Below are positions 14,699 through 21,743 of a stretch of 25,348 nucleotides of DNA, in pieces. Each line of letters starts with the position of its first letter. Position 1 is the first letter of the stretch. The notes below the pieces were generated by a model. The model made no database searches. It had not been told where the DNA came from and saw only the letters and a list, made by a program, of their open reading frames with translations. The DNA is from CAZBSE01 sp964561115 (lineage in GTDB: Bacteria > Actinomycetota > Humimicrobiia > Humimicrobiales > Humimicrobiaceae). Location: positions 1 through 25,348 of the forward strand of contig CAZLOE010000017.1 in NCBI GenBank assembly GCA_964561115.1, written 5' to 3'. The position numbers were made by a program, and so were the translations under genes.

Positions 14699-16960
14699 AT
14701 GGGCATAAAAAATAAATATGCAGAGGTTTATGTAGATATAAAAGCCTTTGATATAGATCATGCATTTGACTACAGGATTCCTCCCAATTTATATTCAGAC
14801 ATTTATACCGGAAAAGTTGTTCTTGTCCCCTTTAAAAACAGGACCGAAGTCGGCTACATCGTAAGGACCAAAGACAGCTCCGAAATTGAAAATAAGGATA
14901 TAAAAGAGATTTTTAAGGTAGCAGAAAGCAGGCCGATTTTTGATGCCGGGAAGCTGGATCTGATACGATGGATCAGCGGTTATTATATCCAGCCGTTGGG
15001 CAGCGTGATAAAGTTTTTCCTTCCCCCGGGAGAAAAATATAAACAGGCAATAATAAGTCCCAGGGTGAGATTTAAATACAGGGATTATATAGATTTAAAT
15101 CATGATGAATATCAAGAGCTGAAAGAGGGCATAGACTGGAAAAGGAATTCTTCTCAGAAAAAAATAATTGATTATCTGTTAAAAAAGGGCGCTACTTCAA
15201 AGGGAAAACTTATAAAAGATACCGGTGCAGGCTATTCAAGCCTGGCTGCCCTTTCAGATAAAAAGATAATATCAGTGGTAAGAAAAAGAGAGAAGAGGGA
15301 TTTTAGATATGACTACAGCACCGGGGACCTAAGCAAACAAAAGATAATTTTAAACTCATATCAAAAAAATGCCTTAGAATCAATAGATGACTCTATTCAA
15401 AAAGGTGTTTTTCACAAGTTTTTAATAGAGGGAGTAGCAGGAAGCGGAAAGACTGATATTTATATCGCGGCCTGTAAGAAGGTGCTTGAGAAAAAAAGAA
15501 GGGCGCTGGTCCTTACTCCGGAAATATCTCTGATACCCCAGCTTTTTTCAAGGTTTGAAAATGAATTCGGAGCAAGGGTATGTGTGTATCATTCCAATAT
15601 GAACCAGGCGGAAAGATACGAAAGATGGCTGGATATACTGGAAGGAAGATTTGACATAATAATAGGGACAAGGTCTGTAATTTTTACCCCTGTCAGCAAT
15701 ATAGGCATAATAATAATAGACGAGGAGCATGACCCATCCTATAAGGAAGGGACCCGGGTAAGATATAATACCAGGGATGTTGCTGTAAAACTGGGGAAAA
15801 TACTGAGTATTCCGATAGTTATGGGCAGTGCAACACCGTCAATTGTGACCAGGTATAGAGCCGAAAGGGAAAGCGGCTTTACGCTTATTAAGATACCGGT
15901 CAAAGCCCGGACCAGTGTACCTCTTGATATGGAAGTAGTAGACCTTAAAAAAATAGACCGGTTTAAAGAAGATATCGATATCACGAAAAAATTATTTACT
16001 GCTGTCAGGGAGGAACTGGATAAAGACAATAAGGTAATAATATTTTTAAACCGAAGGGGATTCAGTAACTTTGTCATATGCAGAAGCTGCGGAAATGTCC
16101 CAAAGTGCCCCGCATGTGATCTTTCCTATAATTATCACAGTGACAGGAAAAAATTAGTATGCCATCACTGCGGAAGGGAACAGGATTATACAGGAAAGTG
16201 CCAGGTATGCGGTGGAAATAATATCTTTTTATACGGTACGGGAATACAGAGGATCCAATCAAAACTCAAGACGAGATTTAAAGATACCCCGGTACTGAGG
16301 ATGGATTCGGATATAACCAGAAAAAGAAAATCACATCAGGAGATACTGAAGAAATTCATAACGCCAGGCAGGTCCATCCTTATCGGTACCCAGATGATAG
16401 CAAAGGGCCTGGACATAGGAGATGTGACTTTAGTAGGGGTTGTAAACTGTGATGTGATGATGGGACTTCCGGATTATCATATGAATGAAAGAGTTTATCA
16501 GCTTATCACACAGGTTTCAGGAAGAGCCGGCAGGGAAAAAAAGAAAGGAAAGGTCGTGATACAGACCTACAATCCCGGATCCAGTGTGGTGAAAAATATA
16601 CTGAATATGGATTATGAGTCATTTTACAAAAAAGAGCTTGAAGACAGAAAAGAGCTCCGCTATCCACCCTTTTCAAATGTAGTCAATATTATAATTTCCG
16701 GAAAGAATGAAGACAGGGTGAAGAAGGATATTAAAGAATTATTTGCAGAAATAAGCAAAGCTATTAAAATTGATAGTAGAGTCCTGGGGCCGGCACCTGC
16801 TCCTTTTTACAAAATAAATTTGTTTTACCGCTGGCATATGATGATAAAGTCGCAAGATATGGAAGTCATGGCTGAAAAACTTGCCGCGGTACTGAGGAGA
16901 TTTAAAAAGTCTGGTGAGAACAAGATAATCGTAGATGTAGATCCGGTATGGATATTATAA
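14699..16960 (+). CDS. priA: Primosomal protein N' (PriA), replication-restart helicase
   Basis: A 3'-5' superfamily 2 helicase that reloads the replisome at collapsed forks. Residues 1-110 form the 3'-DNA-binding domain (YAEVYVDIKAFDIDHAFDYR). Walker A is GVAGSGKT (245-252) and the DEEH box is at 341-344. Four CxxC zinc pairs start at Cys461 and run to about residue 506. Later motifs include GTQMIAKGLDI and QVSGRAGR. The 753-residue length is standard. Helicase motifs are intact, unlike the degenerate PriA of mycobacteria. No clear Shine-Dalgarno precedes the ATG, which lies 14 bases after metK. Confidence 0.95.
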   Translation: MGIKNKYAEVYVDIKAFDIDHAFDYRIPPNLYSDIYTGKVVLVPFKNRTEVGYIVRTKDSSEIENKDIKEIFKVAESRPIFDAGKLDLIRWISGYYIQPLGSVIKFFLPPGEKYKQAIISPRVRFKYRDYIDLNHDEYQELKEGIDWKRNSSQKKIIDYLLKKGATSKGKLIKDTGAGYSSLAALSDKKIISVVRKREKRDFRYDYSTGDLSKQKIILNSYQKNALESIDDSIQKGVFHKFLIEGVAGSGKTDIYIAACKKVLEKKRRALVLTPEISLIPQLFSRFENEFGARVCVYHSNMNQAERYERWLDILEGRFDIIIGTRSVIFTPVSNIGIIIIDEEHDPSYKEGTRVRYNTRDVAVKLGKILSIPIVMGSATPSIVTRYRAERESGFTLIKIPVKARTSVPLDMEVVDLKKIDRFKEDIDITKKLFTAVREELDKDNKVIIFLNRRGFSNFVICRSCGNVPKCPACDLSYNYHSDRKKLVCHHCGREQDYTGKCQVCGGNNIFLYGTGIQRIQSKLKTRFKDTPVLRMDSDITRKRKSHQEILKKFITPGRSILIGTQMIAKGLDIGDVTLVGVVNCDVMMGLPDYHMNERVYQLITQVSGRAGREKKKGKVVIQTYNPGSSVVKNILNMDYESFYKKELEDRKELRYPPFSNVVNIIISGKNEDRVKKDIKELFAEISKAIKIDSRVLGPAPAPFYKINLFYRWHMMIKSQDMEVMAEKLAAVLRRFKKSGENKIIVDVDPVWIL

Positions 16961-16979
16961 ATTCAAGTGAGGTTTAAAA

Positions 16980-17495
16980 ATGGCAGTTAAAGAAGTCAGA
17001 AAAATAGGAGACCCTGTTCTCAGGGAGAAAAGCAAAAAGGTGAAAAAAATAGATGAAAGTATCATGCAGCTTGTCAGGGATTTGACTGACACATTAAAGG
17101 AGACGGGCGGGGTAGGTATGGCTGCTCCCCAGATCGGAATAACCAGAAGAGTGTTCATTGTAAATGTTGATAATAAGATACATGTGTTTATAAATCCGGA
17201 GATTGAAGTCCTGGATGATCAAAAAATAAAGAGTGACGAGGGCTGCCTGAGTATTTATTCCATAAAGGATTTTAATGTTAAAAGGTTTTCCAAAGTAAAG
17301 GTAAGGGCAAAGAATTTGAAATGGAAGGATGTGGAGATCATAGCAGAAGGCCTTTTGGCAAGGATATTCCAGCATGAAATCGATCATCTAAGCGGGGTAT
17401 TGTTTATGGATCACCTTGACCGGAAATCAAAACAAGAACTCCTGTCCAGGGTCAATGATATAAAATTAAATATTTGCGACAGAGGGAGCATTTGA
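16980..17495 (+). CDS. def: Peptide deformylase
   Basis: Removes the formyl group from nascent protein N-termini. All three signature motifs are present: GVGMAAPQIG (44-53), EGCLSI (87-92, metal ligand Cys89) and HEIDHL (132-137, metal ligands His132 and His136 with catalytic Glu133). A Tyr follows EGCLSI where Pro is usual. The 171-residue length fits the family. TGAGGT precedes the ATG. fmt starts directly after the stop codon with no gap, so formylation and deformylation enzymes are co-expressed. Confidence 0.96.
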   Translation: MAVKEVRKIGDPVLREKSKKVKKIDESIMQLVRDLTDTLKETGGVGMAAPQIGITRRVFIVNVDNKIHVFINPEIEVLDDQKIKSDEGCLSIYSIKDFNVKRFSKVKVRAKNLKWKDVEIIAEGLLARIFQHEIDHLSGVLFMDHLDRKSKQELLSRVNDIKLNICDRGSI

Positions 17496-18458
17496 TTGAA
17501 CATATTATTTTTTGGTTCTTCGGAGATCTCAGTACCTTTTCTGGAAGAAATTAACAGGTCCCGGCATAAGATATCTTCGGTTGTGACTACAAATGACAAG
17601 CATGCCGGCAGGGGAAGAAAGGTCACCCCCAATGTAGTAAAAACCAGGGCTCTTGAACTGGGAGAAGGGCTTATACAGGTTGAAAAATTTGATGAGGGCT
17701 TTTACTCTAAATTTAAAAAGCTTAATTTTGATACTGCACTGGTAGTATCATTCGGAAAGATAATCCCTGCTAAGATGTTTGGACTCAAACCAGCAGGGTG
17801 GCTTAACGTCCACCCCTCGCTTCTGCCTAAATACAGGGGGCCAACACCTGTTATGAGCACTCTGCTAAATGGTGATGAGACCGGAGGGGTCAGTATAATA
17901 GAGGTGGTACCCGAAGTTGATGCTGGACCTATTTATGCCCAGGTAAGTTTTACAGTAGAAGCATCCGATAACAGGGACAGCATGGAGCGAAAGTCGGTAG
18001 TATTTGGAAAATCGCTGCTGATGGCAGTTTTGGATTTAATAGAGGAGGGATCATTAAAACCATATCCCCAGGATGAAAGCGGTGTTGTTTACTGCAGTAA
18101 AATAAAAAAGGAAGACTTGAAGGTGAACTGGGAAAATACAGCCCGGGAGATAGTAAATAAAATAAGAGCCTTCAGCTCCAAACCGGGAGCTTACTGCCTG
18201 TGGAGAGGTATAAGGATAAAGTTACTTAAGGCGCAAATCCTTTCCGGTGATGAAAAAAGTATGTACCTTAATGGCATCAAAAGCGGCGGCAGGAACGGCC
18301 TTGTTGCAAAAGCTGATAAAAAAACAGGGATCTTGATCAAGTGCAGTAAAAATGATCTGATCAGGATAGAAAAACTGCAGCCGCAGGGTAAAAAAGAAAT
18401 GTCGTCAGTAGATTTTATTAACGGCTACAGATTAAAAACCGGTGAAAATTTTGAGTGA
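17496..18458 (+). CDS. fmt: Methionyl-tRNA formyltransferase
   Basis: Formylates initiator Met-tRNA with 10-formyl-tetrahydrofolate. The catalytic triad Asn104, His106 and Asp142 falls in NVHPSLLPKYRG and PEVDAGP. The N-terminal formyltransferase fold begins NILFFGSSE, and a C-terminal tRNA-binding beta-barrel occupies about 208-320. Length 320. The usual GAAP after the SLLPKYRG motif reads GPTP here. The start is TTG at 17496, abutting the def stop, with GAGGGA 8-13 bases upstream. Confidence 0.95.
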   Translation: MNILFFGSSEISVPFLEEINRSRHKISSVVTTNDKHAGRGRKVTPNVVKTRALELGEGLIQVEKFDEGFYSKFKKLNFDTALVVSFGKIIPAKMFGLKPAGWLNVHPSLLPKYRGPTPVMSTLLNGDETGGVSIIEVVPEVDAGPIYAQVSFTVEASDNRDSMERKSVVFGKSLLMAVLDLIEEGSLKPYPQDESGVVYCSKIKKEDLKVNWENTAREIVNKIRAFSSKPGAYCLWRGIRIKLLKAQILSGDEKSMYLNGIKSGGRNGLVAKADKKTGILIKCSKNDLIRIEKLQPQGKKEMSSVDFINGYRLKTGENFE

Positions 18459-19929
18459 TAAAAAAGACGGTACCAGTCCCAGGAAAATCGCGTTTCTTAT
18501 TCTAAACCGGTATTTTAAGACTCAAAAATCATTAAAAATCATAATAAACCGCTGCCTTGAAAAATACAGCCTGTCCGGTCTTGACAGGCGTTTTATTTTT
18601 AACCTGGTCAAGGGAACGGTAAGGTATTTTTTAAAGATAGATTTTTTACTCTCTCTTTTTTCAGATAAAAAAATAAAAGATATTGATTTTAAAGTACTTA
18701 ATATTCTCCGCATGGGGACCTATCAGCTTATGTATATGGATAAGATACCTTCATATTCTGCAGTAGACGAATGCGTAAAACTGGCAATAAAAGAGGTTTC
18801 CAGATCCTCTTCAAAATTTGTAAATGCGGTGCTGCGCAGGGTAAGTTCGGTTTCAGATCCGGAGCTGCTGGTAGAAGAGAAATTGAATAAATCAGCCCGG
18901 AAGGATGCAGATAAATTAAGCCTGAAATATTCTTACCCTGCCTGGCTGGTAAGATACTGGCTTGACTGGTATGGAAAGGAAAAGACGGTTTTGATCTGCA
19001 GGTCGCTTAATGAAAATCCGCATTTTTATCTGAGGTTTGATAAAGAAAGGATCTCAAAAAAAATACTTGCTACAAAGGTTAAAATGGTACCGGCCGGGCG
19101 GAGCCATACGGCCGGGGATATAATGGAAGGCGCAGCAGAAGTCTTAAGTGTCCAGGATATCTCTGGAACAGATATCTACAGAGAAGGTCTTATCTCTGTC
19201 CAGGATCTTTCTTCACAGATTGCGGTTAGGTATTTTCTTGACCCCCGGGAAAATGAAAAAGTACTGGACTTGTGCGCGGCACCGGGAGGCAAAACTGCCT
19301 ATATCTCGGAACTGGTGGGAAGCAAGGGAGAAGTCTTTTCAATTGATATCAGCAGGGAGAGGCTTAAGGTGCTTAGAAGCAACCTTGACAGGCTAAAGAT
19401 AAGAAACGTAAAAATTTTATGGGCTGATGCGGCGGAACCGGATTTTTTAAATAAGAGCCGGGATATGGAGGGTAAAAAACAATTGGGAAAAGAAGCAGAG
19501 CCCGAGGATTATGAGAGATACTTTGACAAGGTATTAATAGATGCTCCCTGCAGTGCTTTTGGGACTATTTCAAAGGATCCCGATGTAAAATACAATAAGA
19601 CTGTGAGTGATATAGCACGGCTTTCAAGTATGTCTTACAGAATGATGGTAAACTGCGACAGATATCTTAAGGCAGGGGGAAGGATAGTATTTTATACCTG
19701 CACGCTGTCTCCGCTGGAAAATCAGAAAATCATAGAAAAATTTTTAAAGAATTTTAAGGACAGTCACAGACAGGAAAGACCTGAGAGTCTTGGCAGCCTG
19801 CTGTCAGCTTCGGGAATAAAGGAAGACGATGCCAGTTTAAATGGAAAAAGCTTTTTTGAAATAATGCCCTATTATTTTAAAAGCGAGGGCGGCTTTGTTT
19901 CCAGCATCATTAAGAAAAAAACTGGTTAA
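18451..19929 (+). CDS. rsmB: 16S rRNA (cytosine-967) methyltransferase RsmB
   Basis: Methylates C5 of 16S rRNA C967 with AdoMet. An N-terminal NusB-like RNA-binding domain (about 5-150) is followed by a Rossmann methyltransferase domain. The AdoMet loop is DLCAAPGGKTAY (about 273), and the two catalytic cysteines are Cys367 in DAPCSAFG and Cys417 in YTCTLSP. The segment before DAPCS carries an extra acidic/Lys-rich insert of about 20 residues. Start: TTG at 18451 is favoured because GGTGA (18441-18445) sits five bases upstream; GTG at 18442 would add three residues but has no ribosome site. It overlaps fmt by eight bases and ends the operon. Confidence 0.93.
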   Translation: MSDKKDGTSPRKIAFLILNRYFKTQKSLKIIINRCLEKYSLSGLDRRFIFNLVKGTVRYFLKIDFLLSLFSDKKIKDIDFKVLNILRMGTYQLMYMDKIPSYSAVDECVKLAIKEVSRSSSKFVNAVLRRVSSVSDPELLVEEKLNKSARKDADKLSLKYSYPAWLVRYWLDWYGKEKTVLICRSLNENPHFYLRFDKERISKKILATKVKMVPAGRSHTAGDIMEGAAEVLSVQDISGTDIYREGLISVQDLSSQIAVRYFLDPRENEKVLDLCAAPGGKTAYISELVGSKGEVFSIDISRERLKVLRSNLDRLKIRNVKILWADAAEPDFLNKSRDMEGKKQLGKEAEPEDYERYFDKVLIDAPCSAFGTISKDPDVKYNKTVSDIARLSSMSYRMMVNCDRYLKAGGRIVFYTCTLSPLENQKIIEKFLKNFKDSHRQERPESLGSLLSASGIKEDDASLNGKSFFEIMPYYFKSEGGFVSSIIKKKTG

Positions 19930-19954
19930 GAGCTTTTCCAGCAGTTATATCCTT

Positions 19955-19984
19955 TTAGACTTTATTAATAATATTTAGTAATAT
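19955..19984 (+). promoter_or_regulatory. Weak candidate promoter for the membrane protein gene
   Basis: TTAGAC (19955-19960) and TAATAT (19979-19984) are 18 bases apart. The region is AT-rich with a repeated AATATTTA, so the match is uncertain, but the 92-base gap and change of gene content make a promoter here reasonable. Confidence 0.35.
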
Positions 19985-20021
19985 TTATTCTATATATTGA
20001 TTCAAGGAGTGAAACAAGGAA

Positions 20022-20798
20022 ATGAGTATTGATCTGCTGATAAAACATCTGCAGGATCCTAAGAACGTGATATTAATCGCGGTTGCATTTCAATATTTGT
20101 TCTTTGCTGTTTTTCTCTTCAGTCAGAGAAAAGCCAGGTTTATCAGCAATAACTTATTTGCAGCTTACATGCTTTTTAACGGATGGGTCCTTGTAGGGTG
20201 GTTTTTGATTAATTTTGAGAATATCATGCAGAGATATCCCTATCCTATTTTAATATCTGAAAATTCGATTTATTTTTTAATTCCTCCCATGTTTTTCTTA
20301 TATGTGGTCTCGCTTACCCGTAAGGATTTTGAATTTAAAAAAATCCATCTTGTTCATATGATCCCATTCCTGATAGATTTTATACATCTCACTGTAAGAT
20401 ATTTCTCCAATAGCTCTGTTTTCATCAGCAATCTGACAAATTACCAGTGTTTTTTTAGTTCCGGTGAGCAGCTGGTCCGTGACATAATCTTAAATGTTCA
20501 ATTCATAGGTTACCTGATTGCTTCACTGTATGTAATAGAGATGTATAGGTCACGGATAAGAAAAATTTTTTCTTCCATAAAAAAGATAAACCTGTCATGG
20601 CTTAAGACTGTCATTATATGCATGCTGGTAATAAGGTCAGTAGATATTGCAAATGCTTATATTTTTGAGCAGGCAGGTTTCACCGGATCGTTTTTGACCT
20701 TTTTCTTGCTTATAAGCCAGTATATACTGGCAATCATTATAATATATAAAGGTCCGAGACAACCTGTTATTTTTCCGGAAGCTAATGGAAACTTTTAG
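20022..20798 (+). CDS. Orphan seven-helix membrane protein resembling AraC-type sensor domains
   Basis: This 258-residue protein has seven predicted membrane helices at about 15-34, 43-64, 82-98, 108-126, 155-173, 192-214 and 221-243. From memory, the helix order and marker segments (NNLFAAYMLFNGW; FLIPPMFFLYVVSLT; VHMIPFLIDF; INLSWLK; YKGPRQPVIF) match the 7TM input region of Bacteroidota AraC-family regulators. In those proteins a linker and two helix-turn-helix motifs follow, but this one stops right after the last helix and nothing in the 32 bases before the next gene resembles an HTH. It could act through a separate partner or be a remnant. No function is assigned. AAGGAG at 20004-20009 precedes the ATG, 12 bases away. 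Confidence 0.75.
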   Translation: MSIDLLIKHLQDPKNVILIAVAFQYLFFAVFLFSQRKARFISNNLFAAYMLFNGWVLVGWFLINFENIMQRYPYPILISENSIYFLIPPMFFLYVVSLTRKDFEFKKIHLVHMIPFLIDFIHLTVRYFSNSSVFISNLTNYQCFFSSGEQLVRDIILNVQFIGYLIASLYVIEMYRSRIRKIFSSIKKINLSWLKTVIICMLVIRSVDIANAYIFEQAGFTGSFLTFFLLISQYILAIIIIYKGPRQPVIFPEANGNF

Positions 20799-20833
20799 GT
20801 AAAATATAAGTAATAATATCACGGAGGTATATG

Positions 20834-21265
20834 ATGGGATTTTTTAGAAGTAGAAGTAGGAAAGAACCCGAAAGTATTTCATCAGGAGATGAAAGAAAAG
20901 AGCTGTCTTTAAATTTATCAGACCTTCAATTTATAAGCATTCTAAAGCTCTCAGAAGAAGTAAAGAAGAGGGTAAGCGATGCAAGAGAAATGCTAAAGAA
21001 AAAGGCACTTGAAATATGTGGAACTGCACCTGGAACTGACGAATTCAAGGACATAGTAAGGATGCAGACACTTGTAAGCTCAGACCCAAAGACTGCAGAA
21101 CTTATAAGCCAGGCAAAGCAGACCTACAGATGTGTTTACGGGCTCAATGTCATTATGAGCTTTACCAGAAAAGAGATAGAGGAGATGATCGAATCTTCAA
21201 AATCGATTTACGGTTCATGGGGAGATGGTGCAAGAAGCAAGTTATCAAATGCAATAAAAAAGTAA
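20834..21265 (+). CDS. Unrecognised soluble helical protein
   Basis: A 143-residue protein with no family I recognise. It opens with a short basic patch (FFRSRSRK), then a Ser/Glu/Asp-rich stretch, and from about residue 35 onward is predicted to be mainly helical with many Glu and Lys. Two Cys residues (near 63 and 100) do not form a CxxC. There is no signal peptide or membrane segment. ATG 20834 is preferred over ATG 20831 because GGAGG (20823-20827) is six bases away. It lies 35 bases after the seven-helix membrane gene on the same strand with a strong ribosome site, so the two may be co-transcribed. Its stop sits inside a candidate shared terminator with convergent rpmB. Confidence 0.75.
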   Translation: MGFFRSRSRKEPESISSGDERKELSLNLSDLQFISILKLSEEVKKRVSDAREMLKKKALEICGTAPGTDEFKDIVRMQTLVSSDPKTAELISQAKQTYRCVYGLNVIMSFTRKEIEEMIESSKSIYGSWGDGARSKLSNAIKK

Positions 21266-21293
21266 TATTTTTTTGGTTTTAAATTACTTTTTT
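21256..21293. terminator. Candidate bidirectional terminator between convergent genes
   Basis: AAAAAAGTAAT (21256-21266) is a perfect inverted repeat of 21283-21293, with a 16-base loop. On either strand the stem ends in a T-run, as bidirectional terminators do. It contains the stop codons of both the 143-residue gene and rpmB. The stem has only one G-C pair, so strength is doubtful. Confidence 0.45.
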
Positions 21294-21470
21294 AACCTTA
21301 CCTGACTTAAGACATTTAGTACATATGTTCATGGTCCTGATCTTACCCTGGTATTCGACCTTTGCCTTGTGGATATTGGATTTAAAGGTTCTTTTAGTTT
21401 TCCTATGTGAATGGCTTACAATATTTCCAAAAGCTGTTTTTTTACCGCAGATTTCACAAACACCGGACAT
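21279..21470 (-). CDS. rpmB: Ribosomal protein bL28
   Basis: A large-subunit ribosomal protein near the E site. Its 63 residues contain two CxxC pairs (Cys5/Cys8 and Cys50/Cys53), the zinc-binding form of L28. Signature segments are GNIVSHSHRKTKRTFKSNI and the closing CTKCLKSGKVKK. On the minus strand GGGGAGAG precedes the ATG by a few bases. It is the only clear minus-strand gene in the window. It lies just upstream of and divergent from fakA, a pairing (rpmB near fakA) seen across Gram-positives. Confidence 0.95.
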   Translation of the reverse strand: MSGVCEICGKKTAFGNIVSHSHRKTKRTFKSNIHKAKVEYQGKIRTMNICTKCLKSGKVKKVI

Positions 21471-21550
21471 TTTCTCTCCCCGTATATTATAAAAATTATA
21501 TTAATTATTCTTTTTATATTTGATATCATTCATAAATAAGTCAGCAAGGA

Positions 21551-21579
21551 ATATTAGCATTTTATTATTTAATTTTCAA
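21551..21579 (-). promoter_or_regulatory. Promoter for rpmB
   Basis: Read on the minus strand, TTGAAA (21579-21574) and TAATAT (21556-21551) are 17 bases apart. Transcription would start near 21544, giving a leader of about 74 bases before the ATG at 21470. Confidence 0.55.
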
Positions 21580-21649
21580 GGTCAGTGAAGAAGTAAATAA
21601 AAATGGCAAGAAACAATTTTTATTAAAAGTAGTCTTAATTTGTGTAAAA

Positions 21650-21707
21650 ATATATTAAAATATCTGTATGAAACTGGCCGCAATAGGTTCGTGATATATT
21701 AAAATAT
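21650..21707 (+). repeat. Two 14-base direct repeats upstream of fakA
   Basis: ATATATTAAAATAT occurs at 21650-21663 and again at 21694-21707, 44 bases apart start to start, about four helical turns. The rest of the 273-base gap between rpmB and fakA holds the rpmB promoter and otherwise nothing I can name; I could not find a convincing fakA promoter. The repeats may be a binding site or chance in AT-rich DNA. Confidence 0.35.
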
Positions 21708-21743
21708 TTTTAGTGCGATTTTTAATTTTAACAGGAAGTTAAG

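Noticed and set aside
20831..20833. First of two ATGs as start of the 143-residue protein
   Set aside because: It is only three bases from GGAGG; the second ATG at 20834 has normal six-base spacing.
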